NCBI GenBank assembly: GCA_028714875.1
Contig: JAQTLN010000016.1
Span: forward strand, 1 to 64,000
DNA from: Gallionellaceae bacterium
Lineage (GTDB): Bacteria; Pseudomonadota; Gammaproteobacteria; Burkholderiales; Thiobacillaceae
DNA length: 64,000 nucleotides
Direction of reading: 5' to 3'
The position numbers and the translations under genes are program-made. Of the stretch, positions 28,159-35,930 are shown one piece after another; position 1 is the first letter of the stretch, and every line of letters starts with the position of its first letter. The notes beneath the pieces are model-generated. The model did not search any database and was not told where the DNA came from. It saw nothing but the letters and a program-made list of their open reading frames with translations.

Positions 28159-28460
28159 GCTTCGGCTACTACATCTGGTATCGGGTACGCGCCGACGAGC
28201 GCGAAACCGAGACCGTCATCCGCCACATGATGGCGCGCCTGGCCTGCCGCGCCGGTGTCACTGGCCGGCTCCTGAAAAAACGCGAGGAGCCGCGCCTGTG
28301 GATGGAGATATACGAAGAGGTTGGCGACCCCGCCGCTTTCGAGCGACTGCTGGCGGCGGCCGTGGATGAATTCGACGTGGAGATGTTCTGCGAGGACAGC
28401 CGCCACAGCGAGTGCTTCACCCAGGCGGACGAAGTAGTGGCGGCGTGCCGCGCCGGATAA
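28155..28460 (+). CDS. DUF4936 family protein
   Basis: 101 aa with a GTG start overlapping the ygfZ stop (GTGA). It begins FGYYIWYRVRADERETE, contains RLLKKREEPRLWMEIYEEV, and ends with a Cys-containing segment (EMFCEDSRHSECF). This pattern fits the DUF4936 family found next to ygfZ in betaproteobacteria. Function is unknown; the ferredoxin-like alpha-beta pattern resembles dimeric alpha-beta barrel monooxygenase folds. Confidence 0.75.
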   Translation: MSFGYYIWYRVRADERETETVIRHMMARLACRAGVTGRLLKKREEPRLWMEIYEEVGDPAAFERLLAAAVDEFDVEMFCEDSRHSECFTQADEVVAACRAG

Positions 28461-28473
28461 ACCCGGATTGCCA

Positions 28474-28540
28474 CTTGTAGCGCCGGCGCCTCGCCGGCCT
28501 CGTGGGCCTGATCGGGAGGGCGATGCCGGCGTTTCTGGCG
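28474..28540. repeat. REP-like palindrome, TGTAGCGC family, copy 2
   Basis: CTTGTAGCGCCGGCGCCTCG, GGGCCTGATCGGG and GATGCCGGCG form the same palindrome layout as the copies at 22471, 35825 and 51155, with a degenerate right end. It lies directly after the DUF4936 gene. Confidence 0.75.
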
Positions 28541-28597
28541 CGCCTCAGATGATGGACCGTCCGGGATAAACATGGCCAACCCGGACCTGGCCGAACC

Positions 28598-28627
28598 CCG
28601 CCCCGCGCTTTGGTTGGCGCGGGGCGG
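28598..28627 (-). terminator. GC-rich hairpin at the end of the DUF302 cluster
   Basis: The arms CCGCCCCGCGC and GCGCGGGGCGG are perfect 11-bp complements around an 8-nt loop, 6 bp beyond the stop of the DUF302 gene at 28634. It has no U-run on either strand, so it would be an atypical or Rho-assisted terminator or an mRNA 3'-end stabiliser. Confidence 0.6.
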
Positions 28628-28633
28628 CTCCTG

Positions 28634-29341
28634 TTACAGGTCGCCGTTGGCGGCGGCTCTCATGATGTTGTCCATCTTGTCGCGGATGTCGGTGGCGTGT
28701 TTCAGCAACTGACTGGGGGCGCCCATCTTGCCGGAGATGGAATCCAGCCAGGAGGTGTTCCAGTCCAGGCTGAGCACCCAGATGTTCTTGTCGGCATCTT
28801 CCATGATGGCGATGCGGCAAGGCAGGTAGACGATGGATTCCGGGGCGTATTTGAGAATTTCGCGGCCGGCGGCGATGTCGCAGTAGTGGTAGACCTCGAT
28901 GCGCGGCGCGTCGGTGTCGCCCAGCACGGCCCGGATGTCCTTCCACATCGGGCTCTCGCCGACTTTCTTGAAGTTGAGCTGGTTGGCGCGCAGTTCCATG
29001 GACTGCTTGACGTCATCGAAGCTCAGGCCTTTCTTGGCCGGGTACTTGATGGCCATGAGGTTCATGACGTCCTTGATGTCCATGCGCGTGACCATGTTCA
29101 TCATGGGCATCATTTTTCTCATCATCGCCTCTTTTTCTTCCGGAGGGATGGTGCGCGACATTTCATAAGGGCGGGTGCCACGACCACCGGGAGACACCGG
29201 TAAGACCATGGGGCCGGCGGAAATCGGCACATGAGTCAGATAGGGGTTGGCGGCGGGCGCGGGGTCGGCGGCCAGGGTGGGGACGGTCAGGCTCAGAGCC
29301 AGGGTGGCGAGTAGGGTTTGTTTCATGCCGCGAATAGTCAT
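28634..29341 (-). CDS. Secreted DUF302 protein, copy A
   Basis: 235 aa with a signal peptide (MKQTLLATLALSLTVPTLAA). A Met-rich segment (MMRKMMPMMNMVTRM) precedes a DUF302-type domain: ELRANQLNFKKVGESPMW, IEVYHYCDIAAGREILKYAP, VYLPCRIAIMEDADKNIWV. I chose ATG 29341 because AGAAAGG is 9 nt upstream; the paralogous gene has the same leader arrangement. It is a close paralogue of 30617-31354 with an identical C-terminus (KMDNIMRAAANGDL). It lies after a degraded rhodanese, showing that the rhodanese-DUF302 pair was duplicated. Periplasmic function is unknown. Confidence 0.82.
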   Translation of the reverse strand: MTIRGMKQTLLATLALSLTVPTLAADPAPAANPYLTHVPISAGPMVLPVSPGGRGTRPYEMSRTIPPEEKEAMMRKMMPMMNMVTRMDIKDVMNLMAIKYPAKKGLSFDDVKQSMELRANQLNFKKVGESPMWKDIRAVLGDTDAPRIEVYHYCDIAAGREILKYAPESIVYLPCRIAIMEDADKNIWVLSLDWNTSWLDSISGKMGAPSQLLKHATDIRDKMDNIMRAAANGDL

Positions 29342-29383
29342 TGTCTGCATCCTTTCTCGTGAAAACTGATTTGATTGTGATGG

Positions 29384-29535
29384 TCACCAGGAAGTGACCC
29401 TGCTCAGGCTCAGCGATTTCCAGCTCAGCTGGCCGCCACGATACCACTTGAGTTTGCGTGCCGGATAACCGCGCTTGGCGCGCGATGACTTGATGTTGTC
29501 GGGGGATTTCCCCGACGGGGACAGTGTTTTTCCCC
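29384..29535 (-). pseudogene. 3' remnant of a rhodanese gene
   Basis: On the minus strand one frame reads GKTLSPSGKSPDNIK, then GYPARKLKWYRGGQLSWKSL, and then a stop. This aligns with the C-terminus of the intact rhodanese at 31396-32046 (AKTLVLYCNGPWCGQSPTNIK, GYPAHKLKWYRGGIQDWKML). About six residues including the catalytic Cys are missing, and no sequence upstream of KTL remains. It sits just before DUF302 copy A exactly as the intact rhodanese sits before copy B. A hairpin lies at its 5' breakpoint. Confidence 0.82.
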
Positions 29536-29558
29536 CTCGCCTCTCCGAGGTGAGGGGG
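29532..29558. repeat. Hairpin at the pseudogene breakpoint
   Basis: CCCCCTCGCCTC and GAGGTGAGGGGG pair over 12 bp (one G-T pair) around a TCC loop. It lies 8 bp beyond the stop of the NPF-rich gene and directly at the truncated end of the rhodanese remnant. It may serve as a terminator or mark an insertion/deletion event. Confidence 0.6.
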
Positions 29559-29565
29559 GCCTGAG

Positions 29566-30501
29566 TTACTTGGCGGGTTCCGCCTGCTTCAGAAACATCT
29601 GCAGCAGTGTCGCCGGGTCCATAGGCATGACCGGGGTCGCTGTCAGCGCGGGCGTCGCCGGGGCGGGCAAATTGGCCTGTGGCGCGGCTTTCCCGTCAGC
29701 CGGTTTGGCCGCGGGCGCCGGCGTCACTGCCGGCGCGGCAACGGGGGGCGACGTCATGAACTGCGGGAACGGCTGTTGCGCGGCGGGCTGGTTGGGAGGG
29801 TTGAACGGGCTGGCCGCGGCGGGCTGTGCGGTGGCCTGCGGCATGGGTGGGAAGAAAGAGGAAGCCGGGCTTTGCGCCGGCTGGGGTGCCGCGGGCACGG
29901 GGAGCATCATGAAGAAGGGTAGCCCGGGTTGCTGGGCGGCGGGTGCCTGGAACGGGTTGCCCTGCTGAAAGGGGTTGCCTTGCTGGTATGGATTAGCCTG
30001 TGGATAGGGGTTGCCCTGCTGGAACGGATTACCCTGCGGTACCTGGAAGAAATTGGGCATGGCGGGTTGCGGCGCGGCGAAGGGCAGGCCGGGCATGTTC
30101 GGGATGGAGGGCGTGAAGGCCTGTGTGCCATAGCCGCGCGGTGTTGCGTAGCCTGGCATCGAAAAAGGCATCGGCGAGTTCTGCTGGGCGAAAGGATTGC
30201 CGGGGAAGGGTCCGCCCGCGTAAGGGTTGGAGAAGGGATTGATGTAACCACCGGTAAGCAGGCCGGGCGCCATTTGTAGCGCGGGGCCACCCAGCGCGCC
30301 GAGCGCGGCCAGTCCACCCAGGCTGAGCAAGGGGTTGGAGAGTGGGTTGAAGCCCCCGTAGCCGCCATATCCACCATAGCCGCCGAAGGGGTTGAACGAG
30401 GGTGTCGGCGCCATCATGGCGAGCGGGTTCAACATGTTCTCGAAACCGGCCTGGGCCGAACCGGCGACGGCGACGAGCAATAGCGGGGCTAGGCGTTTCA
30501 T
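29566..30501 (-). CDS. Secreted low-complexity NPF / GYGG / Pro-rich protein
   Basis: 311 aa with a signal peptide (MKRLAPLLLVAVAGSAQAG). The mature protein has GGYGGYGGYGGFNP near residue 40, then many NPF/NPY repeats with Gln and Gly (GNPFQQGNPYPQANPYQQG). A Pro/Ala-rich C-terminal half ends DPATLLQMFLKQAEPAK. GGAGATATTC precedes the ATG. No enzymatic domain is visible. It lies inside the secreted rhodanese/DUF302 cluster on the same strand. Gly/Tyr/Asn-rich secreted proteins include the structural proteins of periplasmic sulfur globules, so such a role is a possibility, but I see no direct homology. Confidence 0.75.
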   Translation of the reverse strand: MKRLAPLLLVAVAGSAQAGFENMLNPLAMMAPTPSFNPFGGYGGYGGYGGFNPLSNPLLSLGGLAALGALGGPALQMAPGLLTGGYINPFSNPYAGGPFPGNPFAQQNSPMPFSMPGYATPRGYGTQAFTPSIPNMPGLPFAAPQPAMPNFFQVPQGNPFQQGNPYPQANPYQQGNPFQQGNPFQAPAAQQPGLPFFMMLPVPAAPQPAQSPASSFFPPMPQATAQPAAASPFNPPNQPAAQQPFPQFMTSPPVAAPAVTPAPAAKPADGKAAPQANLPAPATPALTATPVMPMDPATLLQMFLKQAEPAK

Positions 30502-30616
30502 GAATATCTCCAGGAAGTAGGGAGGGAGAACCGGGAACCGGTGTCTCGTGCGGGTCGTGATGATCAGGACCTGGGATTGGTGCCCCCACCGGAGTCGGTG
30601 AGGGGCGGCTTGCCTG

Positions 30617-31354
30617 TTACAGGTCGCCGTTGGCGGCGGCTCTCATGATGTTGTCCATCTTGTCGCGGATAATGACGGCGTGGTCCCACAGCACGTCAGG
30701 CGTGCCCATCCGGCCTTTGACGGAATCCAGCCAGGTGGTATCCCAATCCAGGGTCATCACCCAGATGTTCTTGTCCGCGTCTTCCATGATGGTGAAACGG
30801 CAGGGCATGTAGACGGCGGATTCCGGGGAGTACTTGAGCATTTCCCGGCCCACGGCGATGTCGCAGTAGTGGTAGACCTCGATGCGCGGCGCGTTCATGT
30901 CGCCCAGCACGGCCTGGAAGTCTTTCCACATCGGGCTCTCACCGACTTTCTTGAAGTTGAGGCTGTTGGCGCGCAGCTCCATGGAGGCCTTCACGTCGTC
31001 GAAAGTCAGGCCCGGCTTGGCTTTGTACTTGATGGTCATGAGGTTCATCATGTCCTTCAAGTCCATGCGCGTGGTCATGTTCATCAAGGGCAGCATCGAC
31101 TTGATCAGGCCCGCCTTCACATCCTGCGGAACGACGCCCGACATTTCATAGGGGCGGACACCCTGAGCCGGGAACTTCGGGATTGACGGGAGCGACGGGA
31201 GCGACGGGAACTTCGGAAGCGTCAGGCCGGTGGTAGCCGGTACATTGGTCAGGTAGGGGTTGCCCGTGGGTGCCGGATCGGCGGCCAGCGCGGGAACGGC
31301 CAGGGCCAGTGCGAGGGTGGCGAGTAGGGTGTGTTTCATGCTGCTGTTAGTCAT
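30617..31354 (-). CDS. Secreted DUF302 protein, copy B
   Basis: 245 aa with a signal peptide (MKHTLLATLALALAVPALAA). A Pro/Ser/Leu repeat (FPSLPSLPSIPKFP) is absent from copy A. Next come a Met-rich segment (MNMTTRMDLKDMMNLM) and the DUF302-type domain (YHYCDIAVGREMLKYSPE, YMPCRFTIMEDADKNIWV). ATG 31354 is preceded by AGGAAGG at the same spacing as in copy A. The track ORF starting at 32023 reads through from the antisense-frame upstream region and is not the real start. It is 41 bp downstream of the intact rhodanese, so it is probably one operon. Confidence 0.83.
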   Translation of the reverse strand: MTNSSMKHTLLATLALALAVPALAADPAPTGNPYLTNVPATTGLTLPKFPSLPSLPSIPKFPAQGVRPYEMSGVVPQDVKAGLIKSMLPLMNMTTRMDLKDMMNLMTIKYKAKPGLTFDDVKASMELRANSLNFKKVGESPMWKDFQAVLGDMNAPRIEVYHYCDIAVGREMLKYSPESAVYMPCRFTIMEDADKNIWVMTLDWDTTWLDSVKGRMGTPDVLWDHAVIIRDKMDNIMRAAANGDL

Positions 31355-31395
31355 TGTTGCGTCCTTCCTGGTGAATACCAGTTTGATTGTTACGG

Positions 31396-32046
31396 TTACA
31401 TAGGTGCGACCGTGCTCAGGCCCAGCATTTTCCAGTCCTGGATGCCGCCACGATACCACTTGAGCTTGTGCGCCGGATAACCCAGTGCGAGTAACTGCTT
31501 GATGTTGGTGGGAGATTGCCCACACCAGGGACCGTTGCAGTAGAGGACCAGAGTCTTGGCGTTTTCGAAATTCCACAGGCTGCCCTGGCGCGCGGCGCCG
31601 AAGCGAAAAATCAGGGTTTCGACGATTTTTTCCACATCGGTGTGACCGGGATGCAGTTCCTGCCAAGGCAGTTGCACGGCGCCGGGGATGATGCCGGAAC
31701 GTAACGGCCAGTCGCCGTCGCGCGAGTCGATGACCATGACGCTGGCATCGCGGCCGAGCTTTTTCAGGTATTCCAGCATTTCCAGTTCGCCGATGGTTTC
31801 CACGCCGGGGGCGAGGTGCATGGGCTGGATGCAATAAGGCGGACAGGGACGCGAGGTGAGGGAGTAGTCCGGGTCGAGCATGTTTTCCGTGTCCGGATTG
31901 CGCTCGATGATGACTTTTTTGCCCTGGTGCAGCACTTCCACCGCCTTGACGGTCTGGGTGATGTTGACCGGTTTTTCGCTCGCCTGGGCAGGCGGGGCGC
32001 TTGCCCAGAACAGTGCAAAGCACGCCGCGGTGATGGCTGTTTTCAT
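31396..32046 (-). CDS. Secreted rhodanese-like protein
   Basis: 216 aa with a signal peptide (MKTAITAACFALFWASAPPAQA). An N-terminal region carries a Cys-Pro cluster (RPCPPYCIQPMHL). The rhodanese domain follows: MVIDSRDGDWPLRSGIIPGA, catalytic Cys in LVLYCNGPWCGQS, and LKWYRGGIQDW. It is predicted to move sulfane sulfur in the periplasm. AGGAGGAGG lies just before ATG 32046. It is the first gene of the rhodanese-DUF302-NPF cluster; a duplicated but broken copy is at 29384-29535. Confidence 0.87.
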   Translation of the reverse strand: MKTAITAACFALFWASAPPAQASEKPVNITQTVKAVEVLHQGKKVIIERNPDTENMLDPDYSLTSRPCPPYCIQPMHLAPGVETIGELEMLEYLKKLGRDASVMVIDSRDGDWPLRSGIIPGAVQLPWQELHPGHTDVEKIVETLIFRFGAARQGSLWNFENAKTLVLYCNGPWCGQSPTNIKQLLALGYPAHKLKWYRGGIQDWKMLGLSTVAPM

Positions 32047-32140
32047 GTCGTCCTCCTCCTGCTCACATGAGCATGGGGGAGGCATTGTGGACGCGCCGGG
32101 CGGCGGGCGGCAAGAGGCGGTTGCCTCTCGCCGGAGTGCT

Positions 32141-32710
32141 TCAGTCGATGTACTCGAACACCTTCACGACTTTGGCGACACCGCTGGTCTTGGCGGCAAC
32201 CTCGGCGGCGGCGGCGCCCTCTTCGCGCTTGACCAGGCCTAGCAGGAATACGGTCCCGGCTTCGGTGACCACCTTGACGTGGTTGACGCTGAAGCGGCGG
32301 TCGTCCAGGAAGCGCGCCTTTACCTTGGTGGTGATGTAGGCATCGTTGCTGCGCGCCATGATGGTGCTGACGCCGGCCAGGAGGATCTCGTTCTGCACTT
32401 CGCGCACGTTAGTCACTTCCTTGGCGATCTGTTCCACCTTGGCGCGAGCGTCGGTGTCGGCGGTTTCCCCGGTCAGCAGCACGCGGCGGTTGTAGCTGGT
32501 GATGTTGACGTGAACACCTTCCTTGTAGGCATCGTGGATGCGGTTGGCCGCCTTCAGTTCGATTTCCTCGTCCATCAGGTAGGTGCCGGCGGTACGGCGG
32601 TCATCGGCCATCATCGCGCCGGCGCCGACGCCGACGGCGACGACAGGCACGCAGCCGCTCAGGTTGACTGCGGAAATGCCCAGCAGGGCGGTCAGGATGA
32701 GGGTTTTCAT
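32141..32710 (-). CDS. dolP: BON-domain outer-membrane lipoprotein (DolP/YraP-like)
   Basis: 189 aa with a lipoprotein signal (TALLGISAVNLSGC). A glycine-rich linker and two BON domains follow (about 50-115: AANRIHDAYKEGVHVNITSYNRRVLLTGE; about 125-189: TTKVKARFLDDRRFSVNHVKVV). DolP supports outer-membrane integrity and BAM function in enterobacteria. It is 3 bp after diaA, and the yraN-diaA-dolP order is conserved across proteobacteria. Confidence 0.88.
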   Translation of the reverse strand: MKTLILTALLGISAVNLSGCVPVVAVGVGAGAMMADDRRTAGTYLMDEEIELKAANRIHDAYKEGVHVNITSYNRRVLLTGETADTDARAKVEQIAKEVTNVREVQNEILLAGVSTIMARSNDAYITTKVKARFLDDRRFSVNHVKVVTEAGTVFLLGLVKREEGAAAAEVAAKTSGVAKVVKVFEYID

Positions 32711-32713
32711 GGT

Positions 32714-33292
32714 TCAGGCTCCTAGCAACAAGTAATCAATGCCATCACACAGGCTGTGGATGGCGCGTAAATGCAGTTCCCGCGTGATCGCGGCCGACTC
32801 GGCATAGGTGCAGATCACCACGTCTTGTTCATTCAGCGATTCGGCCAGCAGGCCACCATCGCCGCCAGCCAGGACAATCACGCGCAGGTCTTTATCGTGC
32901 GCGCCGCGCAAGGCCGCGAGCACGCCGGGCGCGTTGCCGCTCCCGGAAATCGCCAGCAATACATCGCCGGCCTGGCCCAGGTTTTCGATCTGCCGGGCGA
33001 ATACCGCGCTGGAATCGCCGTCATCGGCCAGCGCATGGGCGCCCTCGTCCAGCGCGATGGCGGTCAGGCCTGGGCGTGCCTGCTGGTACTGGTGGGTCAG
33101 CAGGGAGGCGAACAGGCGCGCGCTGGCGTGGCTGCCGGCCTGCCCACAGACGAGGATCTTGCCCTCGCGCATCAGGCTTTCCACCATCAATTCCGCCGCC
33201 CGCGCGAGTGGCTCGGCGAGTTGCTCGATGGCGTCGCGCTGAGCTTCGAGGCTGTTGAGGAAGCGGGAGTGAATGTGGGTTTGCAGGGGCAT
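32714..33292 (-). CDS. diaA: SIS-domain DnaA initiator-associating protein / phosphoheptose isomerase-like
   Basis: 192 aa with a single SIS domain: LVCGQAGSHASARLFASLL, LLAISGSGNAPGVLAAL and LAGGDGGLLAE. Family members are either GmhA, which makes heptose-7-phosphate for LPS, or DiaA, which binds DnaA. The position between yraN and dolP favours DiaA. DiaA function in this organism is inferred from gene order only. Confidence 0.85.
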   Translation of the reverse strand: MPLQTHIHSRFLNSLEAQRDAIEQLAEPLARAAELMVESLMREGKILVCGQAGSHASARLFASLLTHQYQQARPGLTAIALDEGAHALADDGDSSAVFARQIENLGQAGDVLLAISGSGNAPGVLAALRGAHDKDLRVIVLAGGDGGLLAESLNEQDVVICTYAESAAITRELHLRAIHSLCDGIDYLLLGA

Positions 33293-33331
33293 GGCGTGGT
33301 CATTATAGCCGGCTCCCTCAGACCCCCATGA

Positions 33332-33664
33332 TTAGACCCCCATGACGGCGCGCAGCCATTCCAGGCGGCCACCCTGCACCAGCACGGCATCGAAGCGGCA
33401 GGGCAGATCGAGTCCGTGGCGGCTGAGGTAATGCTGCGCGGCCAGGCGGATGCGGGCCTGTTTGCCGGCGGTGATGCTGGCCGCCGCGCCACCGAACCCG
33501 GTGCCGGCGCGCTCGCGCACTTCCACGAACACCAGGCTGGAACCATCTTGCAGGATCAGGTCGATCTCGCCGCCACGGCAATGATAGTTGCGCGCAATCA
33601 GCTTGAGCCCCTGTGCCGCCAGATAATCCGCCGCCGCCTGTTCCGATGCCGCCCCTTTGAGCAT
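33332..33664 (-). CDS. yraN: YraN/UPF0102 family endonuclease-like protein
   Basis: 110 aa. It has the restriction-endonuclease-like core [18 protein letters not shown]-type pattern (seen as [14 protein letters not shown]) and [15 protein letters not shown], with the catalytic-like E-x-D...E-x-K/R arrangement. It is short and has no other domain. AGGAGAATGGC precedes ATG 33664; the track start is upstream and not supported. It is divergent from rsmI, with a palindromic repeat between them. Confidence 0.87.
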   Translation of the reverse strand: MLKGAASEQAAADYLAAQGLKLIARNYHCRGGEIDLILQDGSSLVFVEVRERAGTGFGGAAASITAGKQARIRLAAQHYLSRHGLDLPCRFDAVLVQGGRLEWLRAVMGV

Positions 33665-33686
33665 GCCATTCTCCTGTTGAAAGCCA

Positions 33687-33777
33687 TAGGTCGGGTTAGC
33701 GGCAGTATTGCCAACCTGACATTTGCGCATGGTGAAAGTCGGGTTACGGCGCCAAAAACCGCGCCTAACCCGACCTA
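33687..33777. repeat. Inverted repeat TAGGTCGGGTTAG...CTAACCCGACCTA
   Basis: Perfect 13-bp arms lie at 33687-33699 and 33765-33777, with an internal GTCGGGTTAC between them. A related TCGGGTT/AACCCGA hairpin follows rho at 41885. It occupies the gap between the divergent yraN and rsmI genes. Confidence 0.75.
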
Positions 33778-33843
33778 CACCTGTCTGACAGGCCGCTATC
33801 CCGCCATTTGCTAAACTGCCGCGAGCTTACCCGCCCCGCCACC

Positions 33844-34704
33844 ATGTTCGACACTCCTCAATCCGCCCGCCCCGGCACGCTCTATATCGTCGCCACGCCG
33901 ATCGGCAACCTGCGCGATCTGACCCTGCATGCGCTCGATGTCCTGCGTTCGGTGGATCTGATCGCCGCCGAGGACACCCGCAACACCCAGGGGCTTCTGT
34001 CCGCCTACGGCATCCAGGCGCGCCTCACGCCCGTGCACGAACACAACGAACAGGCCGCCGCCGCGCGCCTGGTGATGACGCTGCAAGAGGGGAAAAGCGT
34101 GGCTTATGTCTCGGATGCCGGCACCCCCGGTATTTCCGATCCCGGCGCGCGTCTGGTGGCGGCGGCGCGAGCGGCGGGCGTGGTGGTGGTTCCCATCCCC
34201 GGCGCCAGCGCGGTGGCCACCGCGCTTTCGGTTTCCGGGCTGGAATCGCCCTGGCTGTTCGTCGGCTTCCTGCCGGCCAAGGCTTCCGGCCGGCGCCGCG
34301 CGCTGGAAGGCCTGCGTGATCTGCCTTATGCCCTGGTGTTTTATGAGGCGCCGCATCGGGTAAAGGAGACGGTGGTGGACCTGTGCGCGTTATTGGGTGA
34401 TGACCGCCGCATCCTGTTCGCGCGCGAACTGACCAAGCGTTTCGAGCAACTGCACGCCTGTCCGCTGGCCGAGGCGCTTGCCTGGCTGGAGGCGGATGAA
34501 AACCACCAACGCGGCGAGTTCGTGCTGGTACTCGCCCCGCCCGCCGCCAGGGAAGACAACGACGACGCCGAGGCGCGCCGCGTGCTCACCCTGCTCCTGG
34601 AAGAACTGCCGGTGAAACAGGCCGCGCATCTGGCGGCTCGCCTCACCGGCGCGCGCAAGAACGCCCTCTACCAATGGGCATTGGAAATGAAACAAGTTCC
34701 GTAG
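33844..34704 (+). CDS. rsmI: 16S rRNA (cytidine(1402)-2'-O)-methyltransferase
   Basis: 286 aa. A SAM-dependent tetrapyrrole-methylase-fold enzyme that 2'-O-methylates C1402 in the ribosomal P-site. Signatures are TLYIVATPIGNLRDLTLHAL, AEDTRNTQGLLS, VSDAGTPGISDPGARLV and GASAVATALSVSG. I chose ATG 33844 because residues before it are not conserved; no Shine-Dalgarno is visible. The neighbouring divergent yraN is the usual arrangement. Confidence 0.95.
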   Translation: MFDTPQSARPGTLYIVATPIGNLRDLTLHALDVLRSVDLIAAEDTRNTQGLLSAYGIQARLTPVHEHNEQAAAARLVMTLQEGKSVAYVSDAGTPGISDPGARLVAAARAAGVVVVPIPGASAVATALSVSGLESPWLFVGFLPAKASGRRRALEGLRDLPYALVFYEAPHRVKETVVDLCALLGDDRRILFARELTKRFEQLHACPLAEALAWLEADENHQRGEFVLVLAPPAAREDNDDAEARRVLTLLLEELPVKQAAHLAARLTGARKNALYQWALEMKQVP

Positions 34705-34784
34705 GATGTGGTGAGCGCCAGCGAACCGCATCAACGCTACGGCCTACGCCAAGTGATGCGGTTCGTACCTCACCGCATCCTACG
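34700..34784. repeat. Imperfect palindrome CGTAGGATGTGGTGAGC...
   Basis: The left arm CGTAGGATGTGGTGAGCG plus GAACCGCATCA pairs with the right arm TGATGCGGTTC plus CCTCACCGCATCCTACG with a few mismatches. The loop is about 20 nt. It begins at the rsmI stop codon and ends 20 bp before pyrC, filling the whole gap. Confidence 0.8.
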
Positions 34785-34804
34785 AATGAGACAAGGGGAA
34801 AAAC

Positions 34805-35860
34805 GTGGATCAACTGAAGATCACCCGGCCTGACGACTGGCATGTGCATCTGCGCGACGACGCCATGCTGGCCGCCGTCCTGCCCGACAGCGCGCGGCAG
34901 TTCGCGCGCGCCATCGTCATGCCCAACCTGAAGCCGCCGGTACGCGCGGTGGCGGAGGCCGCGGCCTATCGCGCTCGCATCCTCGCGGCCGTGCCGGCGG
35001 GACTCGATTTCACCCCCTTGATGACGCTCTATCTCACCGACAACACCACGCCCGAGGAAATCTTCAGGGCGAAGGAAAGCGGTTTCATCCAGGCGGTGAA
35101 GTACTACCCGGCCGGCGCCACCACCAACTCGGATTCCGGTGTTACCGACATCGCCAAGGTGCAGTCCGCGCTGGAAGCCATGCGGGAAGCCGGCCTGCCG
35201 CTGCTGTTGCATGGCGAGGTAACCGACCCGGAAGTGGATGTGTTCGACCGCGAGGCGGTGTTCATCGAGCGCGTTCTGGAACCCTTGCTCAAGCGTCTGC
35301 CCGGCCTGAAGGTCGTGCTGGAGCACATCACCACGCGCCAGGCGGCGGAATTTGTGACCGCCGCGCCGGCCAACGTGGCGGCCACCGTCACCGCGCATCA
35401 CCTCCTGTACAACCGCAACGCTATGTTCCAGGGCGGCATGCGCCCCCATTACTACTGTCTGCCGGTGTTGAAGCGGGAGAGCCATCGCCGGGCGTTGATT
35501 GATGTCGCCACCGGCGGCAACCCGAAATTCTTCCTCGGCACCGACAGCGCGCCGCATGCCCGCCATGCCAAGGAAAGCGCTTGCGGTTGCGCCGGCATCT
35601 ACACGGCGCATGCCGCCATCGAGCTGTATGCGGAAGCCTTCGAACTGGCCGGCGCGCTGGACAGGCTGGAAGCCTTCGCGAGTTTTCACGGCCCGGATTT
35701 CTATGGCCTGCCGCGCAACACGGAAACCATCACCCTGCGCCGCGAGCCCTGGCGGGTCGCGGCCGACCATGCCGCCGGGGTGGTGCCGTTGCGCGCCGGG
35801 GAAAGTCTGAACTGGAAGCTGGCATGTAGCGCAGGCGTCCCGCCTGCTTCGTCCTTCTGA
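34805..35860 (+). CDS. pyrC: Dihydroorotase (PyrC type)
   Basis: 351 aa with a GTG start; AAGGGG lies 6 nt upstream. It cyclises carbamoyl aspartate in pyrimidine synthesis. The zinc site is seen in [10 protein letters not shown], the carboxylated Lys in [11 protein letters not shown], and His ligands in LLLHGEV and VLEHITTR. Substrate and C-terminal motifs are HHLLYNRN and [10 protein letters not shown]. The last 11 residues ([11 protein letters not shown]) and the stop codon come from the REP palindrome that starts at 35825, so the native C-terminus was replaced or extended. Confidence 0.95.
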   Translation: MDQLKITRPDDWHVHLRDDAMLAAVLPDSARQFARAIVMPNLKPPVRAVAEAAAYRARILAAVPAGLDFTPLMTLYLTDNTTPEEIFRAKESGFIQAVKYYPAGATTNSDSGVTDIAKVQSALEAMREAGLPLLLHGEVTDPEVDVFDREAVFIERVLEPLLKRLPGLKVVLEHITTRQAAEFVTAAPANVAATVTAHHLLYNRNAMFQGGMRPHYYCLPVLKRESHRRALIDVATGGNPKFFLGTDSAPHARHAKESACGCAGIYTAHAAIELYAEAFELAGALDRLEAFASFHGPDFYGLPRNTETITLRREPWRVAADHAAGVVPLRAGESLNWKLACSAGVPPASSF

Positions 35861-35896
35861 TCAGGCCCACGAAGCAGGCGAGACGCCCGCGCTACA
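35825..35896. repeat. REP-like palindrome, TGTAGCGC family, copy 3 (overlaps pyrC end)
   Basis: TGTAGCGCAGGCGTCCCGCC ... CTGATCAGG ... GGCGAGACGCCCGCGCTACA is nearly a full palindrome. It supplies the final codons and the stop of pyrC and lies 34 bp from the 3' end of the RAYT gene, the location expected for REP sequences mobilised by RAYTs. Confidence 0.88.
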
Positions 35897-35930
35897 GATG
35901 AGCCTCCGGCGTCGCCCCGGCTAATTGAGT

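Noticed and set aside
30617-32023. 468-aa fused rhodanese-DUF302 protein from the ORF track
   Set aside because: The upstream part is out of frame with the real rhodanese; the DUF302 gene has its own ribosome site and signal peptide at 31354.
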